A stretch of 64,000 nt of DNA. It comes from Allobosea lathyri (lineage in GTDB: Bacteria > Pseudomonadota > Alphaproteobacteria > Rhizobiales > Beijerinckiaceae). Positions 17,852 through 27,110 of the stretch are shown piece by piece. Both the position numbers and the translations under genes were made by a program. Numbering within the stretch: the first letter of the stretch is position 1; each line of letters opens with the position of its first letter. The stretch covers positions 310,001 to 374,000 of the forward strand of contig NZ_FNUY01000001.1 in NCBI RefSeq assembly GCF_900108245.1, given 5' to 3'. The notes under the pieces are model-generated. The model saw nothing but the letters and a program-made list of their open reading frames with translations. It did not search any database and had not been told where the DNA came from.

Positions 17852-18502
17852 ATGCGTGTCCTCAGCGAAGGCGATATCCTTTTCATCATCATGGCGGTCC
17901 GCTGGACGCTGCTCCTGTCCATCGTTGCCTTCATCGGCGGCGGTATCGGCGGGCTCATCGTGGCGCTCGCGCGGACCAGCGAATTCAAATGGCTGCGCTG
18001 GCTGGCGCTCAGCTACATCAAGGTCTTCCAAGGCACGCCCCTGTTGATGCAGCTCTTCCTGGCCTTCTTCGTGCCCGGCATCTTCGGCATCGACGTCGAT
18101 CCCTGGGGGGCTGCGGCGGTGGGGCTCTCGCTGCACGCCAGCGCCTTTCTCGGCGAGATCTGGCGCGGCTCGATCGAGGTCGTGCCACGCGGTCAATCCG
18201 AAGCCGCGTACTCGCTCGGACTGACCTATGTGCCGCGCATGTTCCTGATCATCATTCCGCAGGCCATCCGCATCGCGATTCCGCCGACGATCGGGTTCCT
18301 GGTTCAGCTGATCAAGGGCACCTCGCTCGCCTCGATCATCGGCTTCGTCGAGATCACCCGCGCGGCGCAGATCATCAACAACGCCACCTTCCGCCCGTTC
18401 ACGATCTTTGCGCTGGTGGCGCTGGTCTATTTCCTGATTTGCTGGCCGCTATCGGCCTACAGCAAGGTCATGGAGCGAAAACTGACCGTCGCAAGCCGGT
18501 GA
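17852..18502 (+). CDS. Amino-acid ABC transporter permease, second subunit
   Basis: A 216-residue inner-membrane protein, same family as the preceding permease. It carries YIKVFQGTPLLMQLFLAFF and the EAA loop SEAAYSLGLTYVPRMFLIIIPQAIRIAIPP. Shine-Dalgarno AGGAGA lies between the two genes, only 10 bases apart. The two permeases are expected to form the heterodimeric channel. Confidence 0.93.
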   Translation: MRVLSEGDILFIIMAVRWTLLLSIVAFIGGGIGGLIVALARTSEFKWLRWLALSYIKVFQGTPLLMQLFLAFFVPGIFGIDVDPWGAAAVGLSLHASAFLGEIWRGSIEVVPRGQSEAAYSLGLTYVPRMFLIIIPQAIRIAIPPTIGFLVQLIKGTSLASIIGFVEITRAAQIINNATFRPFTIFALVALVYFLICWPLSAYSKVMERKLTVASR

Positions 18503-18552
18503 GTGGAAACGACCCAAACCAAGATCACTGCATGACAGTGGGAGGAGCAATG

Positions 18553-19380
18553 ATGACCTTGATGAAAAAGATCGTTCGCAGGAGCCTGGGCCTGATGCTG
18601 GCGGCCGGCGTTGCCGCAGCCGTGCTGCCCTTCGGCCGCGATACCGCCCAGGCCGCCACGCCCGACGAAATCAAGACCCGCGGCAAGCTTCTGGTCGGCG
18701 TGCTGACCGACTACCCGCCCTTCGGCGGCACCGATGCGAGCCAGAAGCCGGCCGGCTATGATGCCGATGTCGCGGCGCTGATGGCGAAGGCGATGGGCGT
18801 GCAGCTCGAGCTCGTGCCTGTGACTGGCCCCAACCGCATTCCCTATCTGTTGACCAACAAGATCGACGTCCTGATCGCGACCTTCGGCATCACGGCCGAG
18901 CGTTCCAAGCAGGTGCTGTTCTCCAACCCGTACAGCTCCCTGACGATCTACGTGCTGGCGCCGAAATCGGTTGCCGTGAAGAAGCCTGAGGATCTGAAGG
19001 ATGTGACGATCGGCGTCGCGCGTGCCAGCACCCAGGACACCGCGATTTCCGCCATCGCTCCGTCGGGCACGGCGATCAAGCGCTTCGACGACGACGCCAC
19101 CGCCCTCCAGGCCCTGATCTCCGGCCAGGTCGCTGCGATGGGCGCCAGCAACACCATCCTTGCTCAGCTGAACAAGGACTATCCGCAGATGAACATCGAG
19201 CCGAAACTGACCTTGAAGGAACAGGCCAACGGCATGGCCTTCCGCAAGGCCGACACGGCTCTGACCGAATGGTCGAACAAGTTCATCGCCGAGGTCGCCG
19301 GCAACGGCCAGCTCAGCGAGATCAACAAGCGCTGGTTCGGCATTCCGCTGTCGCAGCTGCCGCCGATGCCGAGCTTCTGA
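18553..19380 (+). CDS. Amino-acid ABC transporter substrate-binding protein (family 3)
   Basis: About 275 residues. A Sec signal peptide with twin basic start ([26 protein letters not shown]...AQA) precedes the family-3 fold. Landmarks are [72 protein letters not shown] and the C-terminal [18 protein letters not shown] 18553 is five bases beyond GGAGGAG; the adjacent ATG 18550 is a poorer fit. It captures the ligand in the periplasm for the two upstream permeases. The ligand is probably a polar amino acid or related acid; it is not identifiable by eye. Confidence 0.92.
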   Translation: MTLMKKIVRRSLGLMLAAGVAAAVLPFGRDTAQAATPDEIKTRGKLLVGVLTDYPPFGGTDASQKPAGYDADVAALMAKAMGVQLELVPVTGPNRIPYLLTNKIDVLIATFGITAERSKQVLFSNPYSSLTIYVLAPKSVAVKKPEDLKDVTIGVARASTQDTAISAIAPSGTAIKRFDDDATALQALISGQVAAMGASNTILAQLNKDYPQMNIEPKLTLKEQANGMAFRKADTALTEWSNKFIAEVAGNGQLSEINKRWFGIPLSQLPPMPSF

Positions 19381-19397
19381 CGCAGCATAATCTGTCG

Positions 19398-19426
19398 ACG
19401 CGGCCGCCCTCATATGGCGGCCGCGT
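19398..19426 (+). terminator. Intercistronic stem-loop between binding-protein and ATPase genes
   Basis: ACGCGGCCGCC (19398-19408) pairs perfectly with GGCGGCCGCGT (19416-19426) around the seven-base loop CTCATAT. There is no proper run of T after it, so it is more likely an RNA-stabilising or attenuating hairpin than a full terminator. It would protect the 3' end of the abundant binding-protein message relative to the ATPase message. Confidence 0.6.
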
Positions 19427-19451
19427 GGATCTTGTTTGGAAGGATGCCTTG

Positions 19452-20267
19452 ATGGCCATGCCGCAGGCTGCAACCGCGCCAGGCCCGGATTCACCGGGCT
19501 CGGAGCTGGGTGACGTCATCATCGAGATGAAGAAGGTCAACAAATGGTACGGGACGTTCCACGTCCTGCACGATGTCGACCTGCAGGTGCGGCGCGGCGA
19601 GCGCATCGTCATCTGCGGCCCGTCCGGCTCGGGAAAGTCGACGCTGATCCGTTGCCTGAACCAGCTCGAGGAGCATCAGCAGGGCGAAATCGTCGTCGAT
19701 GGCGTGACGCTGAACGCGCATATGCCGCGCATCGACGTCGTGCGCCGCGAAATCGGCATGGTGTTCCAGAGCTTCAATCTGTTTCCGCATCTGACCGCGC
19801 TGGAAAACTGCATGCTGGCACCGATGAAGGTGCGCGGCCTGTCGCGTGAGGAGGCCGAGCGGATCGCCCGGACCTATCTCGAGCGCGTGCATATCCCCGA
19901 GCAGGCCGGCAAGTTCCCGGTCCAGCTTTCGGGCGGCCAGCAGCAGCGCGTCGCGATCGCGCGTTCGCTCTGCATGAACCCGAAGATCATGCTGTTCGAC
20001 GAGGCGACTTCGGCACTCGACCCGGAAATGGTCAATGAGGTGCTCGATGTCATGGTCTCGCTCGCCGAGAGCGGCATGACCATGCTCGTCGTGACACATG
20101 AGATGGGTTTCGCGCGCCGCGTGGCGGATCGGGTGATTTTCATGGACGCGGGCGAGATCGTCGAATCCGCGCCGCCGAGCCAGTTCTTCGCCAACCCGCA
20201 AAACGAGCGCACAAGGCAGTTCCTCGGCCAGATCCTGTCCGGGAACCGCACGCCGGCGCCGGCTTGA
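19452..20267 (+). CDS. Amino-acid ABC transporter ATP-binding protein
   Basis: About 271 residues, GlnQ/HisP type. Walker A is [10 protein letters not shown], the Q-loop is [16 protein letters not shown], the ABC signature is LSGGQQQR, Walker B is [12 protein letters not shown], and the switch His is in [19 protein letters not shown] 19452 follows GGAAGGA (19438-19444); the longer frame from 19269 would overlap the binding-protein gene. It powers the importer encoded just upstream and ends the rightward catabolic operon. Confidence 0.94.
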   Translation: MAMPQAATAPGPDSPGSELGDVIIEMKKVNKWYGTFHVLHDVDLQVRRGERIVICGPSGSGKSTLIRCLNQLEEHQQGEIVVDGVTLNAHMPRIDVVRREIGMVFQSFNLFPHLTALENCMLAPMKVRGLSREEAERIARTYLERVHIPEQAGKFPVQLSGGQQQRVAIARSLCMNPKIMLFDEATSALDPEMVNEVLDVMVSLAESGMTMLVVTHEMGFARRVADRVIFMDAGEIVESAPPSQFFANPQNERTRQFLGQILSGNRTPAPA

Positions 20268-20693
20268 GGCCGCCGGTCACGCTGGCATTTGGGAGCAGGT
20301 TTGTTCGGTCAGCATGCCGCAAGGCGACCATGGCTGTTGCGTGACGACCATGGCGCGGCGCTATGAGCCTTCCGATCCAGAGGGGCCGGCGTCGGTCGAC
20401 GGCAAGGGACAGCGCGCCGAGTAGCATGGGACATGGCCTTGGCCATCGCCGCCAGCCCGCAGACGGTACGCGGCCGTCAGTCTCGAAATCCCTTCTCGGG
20501 CTGACGGAGTGGGCGGGTTTGGGGACCGGCAGGCTGAAGCACGATCAAGCCCGCCAGATTGTCGTCAGCTGGCGACAGTCATGAACCTACAATCGTCGAA
20601 GGGCCCCCCGAATCGACATGTCATGTTCGGCCGATATGTGCTGAACGCAGCCCAGCGGCAGTGTGGATATGTGTTGATTCACCGAGGGAATGC
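20268..20693. other. Intergenic region between the ABC operon and tRNA-Thr
   Basis: About 425 bases without a gene I can support. Short open frames exist on both strands but are arginine-rich and unlike known proteins. The start of the region (gccggcgccggc around 20255-20266 and following bases) is self-complementary but lacks a T-run. I see nothing else definite. Confidence 0.4.
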
Positions 20694-20768
20694 TGGTGCT
20701 GCGAGAGAGGATTGAACTCTCGACCTCTCCATTACCAATGGAGTGCTCTACCACTGAGCTACCGCAGC
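20694..20768 (-). tRNA. tRNA-Thr, anticodon GGT
   Basis: On the minus strand it reads GCTGCGGTAGCTCAGTGG at the 5' end. The D arm is followed by the anticodon stem CTCCA/TGGAG around loop TTGGTAA, giving anticodon GGT for threonine. The T arm is GAGAG TTCAATC CTCTC. The acceptor strand TCGCAGC pairs with GCTGCGG (one G-T pair), followed by discriminator A and an encoded CCA. It is 75 bases including CCA. It lies on the same strand as, and downstream of, the repair genes pdeM and helicase. Confidence 0.97.
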
Positions 20769-20892
20769 AGGACCGTCAGCCATCAAGCGCATCGATCGTC
20801 GGTGAGGGCGATCAGGAGCGCGGCGTCGTTCCGAAGCGGCGTCCTGATGCCACAAGCCTACTGCCGACGCAACCCGGCAAGGTGAACTCTTC

Positions 20893-21600
20893 TCAATCTG
20901 GTAACAGCAACCGCTCGTCGATGCGGAAGAGCCGGCTGTCTCCGAGCATATGCGCACTCAGGCCCTCGCGGAAGAGCGGCCGGAAGGCGCGATCGCGCAG
21001 GTTTAGTCCGCCGGCATAGGCGCCCATCGCCGGCATCACGCAGCGCCGCGGCGACAAGGCGAAGCAGCGCCGCCGCAAGGCGCGCCCGCGCATCCTGACC
21101 TTGGCGGCCGGATGGAGGTGCCCGGCGATCTCGAAACCGGTCTCCTGCTCGTCGGGCTCATGGCGCAGGGCGATGCCGGCGATGCTGATCATGGCGGTGG
21201 TCTCTCCGCCCATCTCCGTGCTGATCTGCGGGTCGTGGTTGCCGGTGACCCAGAGCCAGTCGCGTCCCGTCTGAAGCTGCCGCAGGGCAGAGACGCTCTC
21301 CAGGCTGATCCGTGTATGCGCCTGGCGGTCGTGAAAGCTGTCGCCGAGCGCGATCACGCGGGCCGGCGCGTGGCGCAGCACGGCGGCCGCCAGCGCGGCG
21401 AGGGTGGCGGTCGAATCATAGGGCGGCAGGAATACGCCGCGCGCGGCATAGGCCGAGCCCTTCTCGAGATGCAGGTCGGCGACGACGAGCGTGCTCTCAT
21501 CGGGCAGCCAGAGCGCGCCCGAGAGATCGGGCACGATCGCCAGCCGCCCCAGCATGAAGGCTTCGCTCATCCGCGAGACCGCGTTGGTGGCAACCGTCAC
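20893..21600 (-). CDS. pdeM: Ligase-associated DNA damage response endonuclease PdeM
   Basis: A 235-residue calcineurin-like metallophosphoesterase. Metal-binding motifs are VVADLHLEKG, ALGDSFHD, VTGNHD and IAGHLHP, in family order. PdeM-type proteins belong to a four-enzyme bacterial DNA-repair gene set with an Lhr-core helicase, an MBL exonuclease and an ATP-dependent ligase, and all four are present in this window. Its GTG start overlaps the stop of the helicase gene (GTGA), so the two are translationally coupled. It probably is a Mn-dependent nuclease, as characterised for homologues. Confidence 0.9.
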   Translation of the reverse strand: MTVATNAVSRMSEAFMLGRLAIVPDLSGALWLPDESTLVVADLHLEKGSAYAARGVFLPPYDSTATLAALAAAVLRHAPARVIALGDSFHDRQAHTRISLESVSALRQLQTGRDWLWVTGNHDPQISTEMGGETTAMISIAGIALRHEPDEQETGFEIAGHLHPAAKVRMRGRALRRRCFALSPRRCVMPAMGAYAGGLNLRDRAFRPLFREGLSAHMLGDSRLFRIDERLLLPD

Positions 21601-24098
21601 GCCATCGCCTCTTCGATCAGCATCGCTTCCGCCTCCGCCAGGATTTCATCGGCCGCCTCGCCATAAACCGCCTCGCGTCCGATCTCGAGCATCACGGAGA
21701 CACCGAGCGGCGACACATGGTCGAGTGGCTGATGCACGATATGGCCGCTGATTCGTGTCAGCATCTGACCAAGCCGCTGAATATCGAGCAAGCCCGTGGC
21801 GGCGTCCGCCCGCGCCGCCTTGAGCAGCACATGGTCCGGCTCGTGCCGGCGCAGAACATCATAGACCAGATCCGTCGAGATCGTGACCTGCCGGCCGCTC
21901 TTCTCCTGCCCGGGAAAGCGCCGCTCGATCAATCCGCCGATGATGGCGCAGGAGCGGAAGGTGCGCTTCATCAGCGCCGATTCGGCGAGCCACTCCTCCA
22001 GATCGTCGCCGAGCATGTCCTGCGCGAAGAGATCGTCGAGGCTCAAGGCGCTGCGCGAGATCGCGGCGCTCATGTCGCCGAGGCCCCAGACCGCAATGCC
22101 GTAATCGTTGCAGACGAAGCCGAGCGGCCGCATCCGGCTGCGCTCCAGCCGGCGCGTCAGCAGCATGCCCAGCGTCTGGTGGGCGAGACGGCCCTCGAAC
22201 GGGTAGGCGACGAGATAGAAGCGTCCGCCGCGCGGAAAGGTTTCGACCAGCAATTCGCCGGGTTTCGGCAACCGCGACTTCCGTTTCTGCGCGTGCAGCC
22301 AGGAGGACACCTCGTCGGGCAGGGAGGCCCATTCCCGGGGGCTGGCCAGGATCGTGCGCACACGGGCGGCCAGGAAGGTCGAGAGTGGGAACCTGCCGCC
22401 ATTATAGGAGGGAATCTTGGGGTCGGTGCCGGGCGCGGCGCGCGAGCAGATGGCCTCGTTCTCGGTGATGCCCTCGAAGCGCAGCACCTCGCCGGCGAAA
22501 ATGAAGGTATCGCCGGGCGTCATCGTCTCCGCGAAATATTCCTCGACCTCGCCGAGCACTCGGCCGCCCCGCGTGATCATCGAGGGCTGCCCCGGCTTTC
22601 CGGCCCGCGCCCGTCCGAGCCGGACCTTGAGCATGGTCGATTCGACGATGGTGCCGACATTCATGCGGTATTGCTGGATCACCTGGGCGTTGCTGGCGCG
22701 CCAATGACCGATCTTGTCCTGCCGCAGCTTGGCGAAACGCTCATAGCTGCGCAGCGCGTAGCCGCCGGTCGCGACGAAGTTGACGACAGCGTCGAAGTCG
22801 GCGCGGGGGAGACCGGCATAGGGGGAAGCCGTGCAGACCTCCTCATAGAGCGCGTCTGCATCGAAGCCATCGGAGCAGGCGACGCCGAGCACATGCTGGG
22901 CGAGCACGTCGAGCCCTCCGGTGCGGGCGTCCGCCGTGTCCTGCGCAGCTTCCGCGACGGCGTCCAGCGCCGCACGACACTCTAGCAGTTCGAATCGGTT
23001 GGAGGGCACCAGCAGCGCCTTCGAGGGCTCGTCCATGCGGTGGTTGGAGCGGCCGATACGCTGCATCAGCCGGCTGGCGCCCTTGGGTGCGCCGATATTC
23101 ACGACGAGGTCGACATCGCCCCAGTCGATGCCGAGATCGAGCGTGGCGGTGCAGACCACGGCCTTGAGTCGGCCGGCCGCCATCGCCGCCTCGACCTTGC
23201 GGCGCTGGCCCGCGTCCAGCGAGCCGTGATGCAGCGCGATCGGCAGATTGTCGTCGTTGATGTTCCACAGGGCCTGGAAGGCGAATTCGGCCTGCATGCG
23301 CGTGTTGACGAAGACCAGCGTCAATTTGTGGGCGCGGATGGCGTTGTAGATCTCGCCCATGGCATGGCCGGTCGTGTGACCGGCGAGCGGCAGGCGGCTT
23401 GCGGTTTGCAGGATGCCGATGCGCGCGCTGGCCCCGCCCGTCACCGTGACGAGACCCGCAGGCGTCTCCGCGCCGCCAAGGAAGCGTTGGAGGTCGGCAG
23501 GTTCGCGAACCGTCGCCGAAAGCCCGACTGCGCTGAGGTTTGGCGCGAGGCCGCGCAGGCGTGCGAGATCGAGCGAGAGCAGGTCGCCGCGCTTGGATGT
23601 CACCAGCGCATGCAATTCGTCGAGAACGATACGGCGCAAGCCGGCGAAGAAGGGTTTTGCGTCGCGATGCGAGACCAGAAGCGCCAGCTGCTCCGGCGTC
23701 GTCAGCAGGATGTCGGGCGGCCGCGCGATCTGGCGGGCGCGCTTGGCGGCCGGGGTGTCGCCGGTGCGGGTCTCGATCTTGATGGCAAGGCCCATCTCGG
23801 CAACCGGCATCTCCAGATTGCGGGCGATGTCGACGGCGAGCGCCTTCAGCGGCGAGACATAGAGCGTGTGCAGCCCCTCACGTTCGCGGCCCGGCTCGGT
23901 GAGTTCGACCAGCGAGGGCAGGAAGCCGGCGAGCGTCTTGCCGGCCCCTGTCGGAGCGACCAACAGCGTCGAACGGCCCGCGCGAGCCTCTTCAAGCAAA
24001 GCGAGCTGATGTGGCCGTGCGTTCCAGCCTCGGCTGGCGAACCAGGCCTCGAATGCGGGCGGCAGGACTGCGTTCGGGACGGCGGTGGGGGCGGTCAT
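21597..24098 (-). CDS. Ligase-associated DNA damage response DEXH-box helicase (Lhr-core type)
   Basis: An 833-residue superfamily 2 helicase. Walker A is LLVAPTGAGKTLAGFLPSL near residue 45, then LLTTPEQLALLVS, the DELH box in RIVLDELHALVTSKRGD, and GLSATV. Motifs V and VI are in VVCTATLDLGIDWGDVDLVVNIGAPKGASRLMQRIGRSNHR. The C-terminal part has the Lhr-core winged-helix and WH-associated domains. Length matches the shorter Lhr-core form rather than full-length Lhr. Lhr-core is a 3'-to-5' single-strand translocase and DNA-RNA unwinding enzyme. It overlaps pdeM by four bases and is the main member of the repair set here. Confidence 0.93.
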   Translation of the reverse strand: MTAPTAVPNAVLPPAFEAWFASRGWNARPHQLALLEEARAGRSTLLVAPTGAGKTLAGFLPSLVELTEPGREREGLHTLYVSPLKALAVDIARNLEMPVAEMGLAIKIETRTGDTPAAKRARQIARPPDILLTTPEQLALLVSHRDAKPFFAGLRRIVLDELHALVTSKRGDLLSLDLARLRGLAPNLSAVGLSATVREPADLQRFLGGAETPAGLVTVTGGASARIGILQTASRLPLAGHTTGHAMGEIYNAIRAHKLTLVFVNTRMQAEFAFQALWNINDDNLPIALHHGSLDAGQRRKVEAAMAAGRLKAVVCTATLDLGIDWGDVDLVVNIGAPKGASRLMQRIGRSNHRMDEPSKALLVPSNRFELLECRAALDAVAEAAQDTADARTGGLDVLAQHVLGVACSDGFDADALYEEVCTASPYAGLPRADFDAVVNFVATGGYALRSYERFAKLRQDKIGHWRASNAQVIQQYRMNVGTIVESTMLKVRLGRARAGKPGQPSMITRGGRVLGEVEEYFAETMTPGDTFIFAGEVLRFEGITENEAICSRAAPGTDPKIPSYNGGRFPLSTFLAARVRTILASPREWASLPDEVSSWLHAQKRKSRLPKPGELLVETFPRGGRFYLVAYPFEGRLAHQTLGMLLTRRLERSRMRPLGFVCNDYGIAVWGLGDMSAAISRSALSLDDLFAQDMLGDDLEEWLAESALMKRTFRSCAIIGGLIERRFPGQEKSGRQVTISTDLVYDVLRRHEPDHVLLKAARADAATGLLDIQRLGQMLTRISGHIVHQPLDHVSPLGVSVMLEIGREAVYGEAADEILAEAEAMLIEEAMA

Positions 24099-24159
24099 TC
24101 TCCCCAGAGATAGGCGCTGCGGGCGGGGAGGGGAATGGCTGGCGGTGCGGTCGGCGCGC

Positions 24160-25119
24160 TCAGCTTTTCTCCGCCACCACGATCAGTCCGGGAACCGCGA
24201 CGCCGCGATCCTGTCGCGTGCTGGCAGTCTCGACGCTTAGAGGACGCAGGCGTGCTTCTTCCAGCCGCTGCCGGAGCCAGCTTTCCGCATGCGCAAATCT
24301 GCGGTCCGCGCCGACGACGACGCCATCGCCGGGGTGGCTCTGCACGGTGAAAGCCAGCAGGCCGCCTGGCTTGAGGACGCGCGCGCTCTGCGCGAAGACC
24401 GGCCCGAGTTCGCCGAGATAGACGAAGACATCCGCCGCTATGACCAGCTCGGCGGAATGGTCGGGGCGGCTGACGAGGAAGCTGGTGAGGCCGGCGACCG
24501 CGAGCTTGTCGTAGAGCGGTTCGCCATCAGTGCGGAGCTTGGTCCGTGCGCGTTCGATCATGCGCGGCGAGAGATCGCAGCCGGCGAGGAAGCCGGTTTC
24601 CGCGCGGATGGCTTCGCCCATCAGCCCGGTGCCACAGCCGAGATCGTAGACCGTCTCGAACCGAAACGCCCTGCCTGCGTTATCGCTGATGCGCGCGAGC
24701 GTTTCCTTCAGCAGGGCAGGGGCGTTGTAATGCAGGGCTTGCGTCAGATGGTTGTCGAAGCGTTCGGCATAGCCGTCGAACAGGGCGCCGGAAAAATTCT
24801 CGGAGGTCGCATCCTCGGCCGCCATGGCGCCGATGCGGGCGAGGTCGAGCCGCGCGCCGAAATGATCGTTGGGGTCGAGCGTCAGGCATTGCCGCCAGGC
24901 GGTCGCTGCATCCTCGTTGCGGCCGAGCATCTCCTGCGCCAGCCCGTAAAGGTGCCAGGCGGCGGTGAAGTGGTAGGCTTGCGCCAGCGTCTGGTCGAGG
25001 ATTTCGACCGCGGCCTGCGCGTCGCCGTCCTTCAGCGCAGCCTCCGCCCAGGCGTAGCGACGATCGAGCGTCGGATCGCCCGAACTGGCGGAATGCGTCG
25101 TCGAGCCCTTTTCGATCAT
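24160..25119 (-). CDS. Class I SAM-dependent methyltransferase with N-terminal TPR-like helices
   Basis: About 319 residues. The N-terminal third (about 20-110) looks like tetratricopeptide helices (DRRYAWAEAALKDGDAQAAVEILDQTLAQAYHFTAAWHLYGLAQEMLGRNEDAATAWRQCL). A Rossmann methyltransferase follows, with motif I in VYDLGCGTGLMGEAI, then LAGCDLSPRMIERARTK and LVIAADVFVYLGEL. This matches the predicted TPR-methyltransferase group COG4976. ATG 25119 is preferred; an upstream GTG at 25149 would overlap the divergent exonuclease gene. It sits between the repair helicase and the repair exonuclease. No substrate is known; a link to repair is only positional. Confidence 0.85.
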   Translation of the reverse strand: MIEKGSTTHSASSGDPTLDRRYAWAEAALKDGDAQAAVEILDQTLAQAYHFTAAWHLYGLAQEMLGRNEDAATAWRQCLTLDPNDHFGARLDLARIGAMAAEDATSENFSGALFDGYAERFDNHLTQALHYNAPALLKETLARISDNAGRAFRFETVYDLGCGTGLMGEAIRAETGFLAGCDLSPRMIERARTKLRTDGEPLYDKLAVAGLTSFLVSRPDHSAELVIAADVFVYLGELGPVFAQSARVLKPGGLLAFTVQSHPGDGVVVGADRRFAHAESWLRQRLEEARLRPLSVETASTRQDRGVAVPGLIVVAEKS

Positions 25120-25142
25120 GTGCGCGGGTCTATCTGAGGAGC

Positions 25143-26219
25143 ATGACACTGGCCAGACAGCGCTCCGATCAAATTTGGCGCCCCTCGCAGCTGCTGATCC
25201 CGACGCCGGCCGGCCTCTATTGCCCGCCGGCCGAGATTTACATCGACCCTGTGCGCCCGGTCGCTCGGGCGCTGATCACCCATGGCCATTCCGACCATGC
25301 CCGCGCCGGCCACGGCGCCGTGCTGGCGACGCGCGAGACGCTCGCCATCATGGCTCTCCGCTATGGCGAGGGCTTTACGGGAGAGCGGCAGGAAGCAGTC
25401 CTTGGCGCGGTGACGCGGATCGGCGAGGTCGATTTCCGCTTCGTGCCGGCAGGCCACGTGCTGGGTTCCGCCCAGATCGTGGTCGAGAGCCGGGGCCTGC
25501 GCATCGTCGTCTCCGGCGACTACAAGCGCGAGCGCGACCCGACCTGCGCTGGCTTCGAGCCGGTTGCCTGCGACGTCTTCATCACCGAGGCGACTTTCGG
25601 CCTGCCGGTTTTCAGGCATCCGCCGGCGCATCTCGAAGTCGCCAAACTGTTGGAATCGGTCAGGCTGTTTCCCGAACGCACCCATATCGTCGGCGCTTAC
25701 TCGCTGGGCAAGGCCCAGCGCGTCATGGCGCTGATCCGCGAGGCCGGCTACGAGAGACCGATCTATACCCATGGCGCGATGGATGCGCTGACCGCGTTCT
25801 ATATCGCGGAGGGAGCGGTTCTCGGCGACATCCGCAAGGTCGCCTCTACCGACAGGAAATCGCTGGGCGGCGAAATCGTGATCTGCCCGCCGAGTGCGAT
25901 CCAGGATCTCTGGGCACGAAAGTTCCCCGATCCCGTCACCTCATTCGCGTCGGGCTGGATGCGGATCCGCGCCCGGGCCCGGCAGAAGGGCGTCGAATTG
26001 CCCCTGATCATCTCGGATCATGCCGATTGGGACGATCTTCAGGCGACGATCCGCGAAGTCCGGGCCGGCGAAATCTGGGTCACCCATGGCGAGGCGGATG
26101 CGCTCGTGCACTGGTGCGGCACGGTCGGCCTGAAGGCCAGGCCATTGCATCTCGTTGGCTATGGCGACGAGGGCGAGGCCGAATCGACCGGGGAGGCGGC
26201 CAGTGCAGTTGCCGGCTGA
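25143..26219 (+). CDS. Ligase-associated DNA damage response exonuclease (MBL/beta-CASP-like)
   Basis: A 358-residue metallo-beta-lactamase-fold nuclease. The motif ALITHGHSDHARAGHG holds the metal ligands near residue 50, with further ligands in PAGHVLGSAQI and VSGDYKRE. The C-terminal part has TEATFGLPVFRHP and ILWVTHGE-like text as in SNM1/beta-CASP relatives. It is one of the four proteins of the ligase-associated repair set; related enzymes degrade DNA 5' to 3'. It is transcribed divergently from the methyltransferase (23 bases apart) and converges on the SGNH hydrolase with only seven bases between stops. Confidence 0.9.
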   Translation: MTLARQRSDQIWRPSQLLIPTPAGLYCPPAEIYIDPVRPVARALITHGHSDHARAGHGAVLATRETLAIMALRYGEGFTGERQEAVLGAVTRIGEVDFRFVPAGHVLGSAQIVVESRGLRIVVSGDYKRERDPTCAGFEPVACDVFITEATFGLPVFRHPPAHLEVAKLLESVRLFPERTHIVGAYSLGKAQRVMALIREAGYERPIYTHGAMDALTAFYIAEGAVLGDIRKVASTDRKSLGGEIVICPPSAIQDLWARKFPDPVTSFASGWMRIRARARQKGVELPLIISDHADWDDLQATIREVRAGEIWVTHGEADALVHWCGTVGLKARPLHLVGYGDEGEAESTGEAASAVAG

Positions 26220-26226
26220 GGTTGGA

Positions 26227-27003
26227 TTACCGCGACTGCGCCACCACGGCGCGCGGCGGCGTCGCCATGCCGACGAGCGCCGTTGCCATGTCGCGGGCGA
26301 GGCAGTCATAGCCGGCATCGCTCATGTGGAAGCCGTCGGACGACAGCGCGCTGGTGAAGCCTTGTGCATCCCGGCCGTACCATTCCCGCATCGCATCATA
26401 GCGCGTGAAAACCGGGACCGATTGCAGCCGGGCGGTCTCGGCGATCGCCTCGACGAAGCTGCGATAGCGTTCGGGCTCGCGGACGCCCGGGAAAAACTGC
26501 GGATCGAGGATGGCAAGGCTGGGGCCGGCCTGCCTGACCATGGCGATGCCCTCGGTGACCATGCTGCGGAACTTGGCGAGATCGCCGCCATTGACGGCGT
26601 CATTGGTGCCGACCTGCCAGATCACGAGATCGTAGCGCCGCTCGGCCAGCGCCTTTTTCAGACGGACCAGGGTTTGCGGGGCTGTCTCGCCGCCGATGCC
26701 GGCATTGACGATGTCGACCGAGAGATTGGGCCAGGCCTTGCCGAGCATAGCCCTGAGCCGGGCCGGATAGGTCTTGTCCTTGGCGGACGCACCGATGCCT
26801 TCCGTCGAGGAGGAGCCGATTGCCAGAATCTCGAGCGAGCGGCCTTGCGTGACGCGTGTGGCGAGGCCGGAGAGAGCTGCTACGGGCTGGACGATCGGCG
26901 TCTCGCGGCAGGAGAAGGTTCCCGCCTGAACGGAGGTTCCCGCCAACATCGTCGCCGCGAAGAGATTCAAGGCCAGAAACCGTATCGCGGCTCGCATCGG
27001 CAT
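26227..27003 (-). CDS. Secreted SGNH/GDSL-family hydrolase
   Basis: About 258 residues. A signal peptide is clear (MPMRAAIRFLALNLFAATMLAGTSVQAG). SGNH blocks are all present: nucleophile Ser in EILAIGSSSTEGIG, Gly in DIVNAGIGGE, Asn in VIWQVGTNDAVNGGD, and Asp-His in SSDGFHMSDAGY. I start at ATG 27003, behind GGGAG; the longer frame to 27486 runs antisense over the ligase. It is an exported esterase, lipase or sugar O-deacetylase of unknown substrate. It is located between the repair exonuclease and the ligase with no obvious link to repair. Confidence 0.88.
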   Translation of the reverse strand: MPMRAAIRFLALNLFAATMLAGTSVQAGTFSCRETPIVQPVAALSGLATRVTQGRSLEILAIGSSSTEGIGASAKDKTYPARLRAMLGKAWPNLSVDIVNAGIGGETAPQTLVRLKKALAERRYDLVIWQVGTNDAVNGGDLAKFRSMVTEGIAMVRQAGPSLAILDPQFFPGVREPERYRSFVEAIAETARLQSVPVFTRYDAMREWYGRDAQGFTSALSSDGFHMSDAGYDCLARDMATALVGMATPPRAVVAQSR

Positions 27004-27110
27004 CATTCTCCCAAGCTCTCCTTTGCCGGTAAGGTTTCCTTCATGAATGGTAGCTGAACGATGCAAGGCAGCATGTGGAAAGGTGCCGGCTGTGGCAGGG
27101 GGGCGACGCG

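Noticed and set aside
17989-18549. N-terminal extension of the family 3 binding protein
   Set aside because: The extension overlaps the second permease gene in another frame; the signal peptide begins at 18550/18553.
19551-19563. GGGACGTTCC inside the ATPase gene as a third LacI operator
   Set aside because: It has one mismatch in the core, no symmetric flanks, and lies within coding sequence; most likely chance.
20363-20584. Short plus-strand frame between the ABC operon and tRNA-Thr
   Set aside because: Arg/Ser-rich product, no ribosome site or recognisable motif.
20694-20768. tRNA gene as a phage or island attachment site
   Set aside because: No integrase gene, no direct repeat of the tRNA 3' end and no foreign-looking genes are seen on either side.
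21717-22985. 422-codon plus-strand frame inside the helicase gene
   Set aside because: Shadow of the Lhr-core helicase, which has complete helicase motifs.
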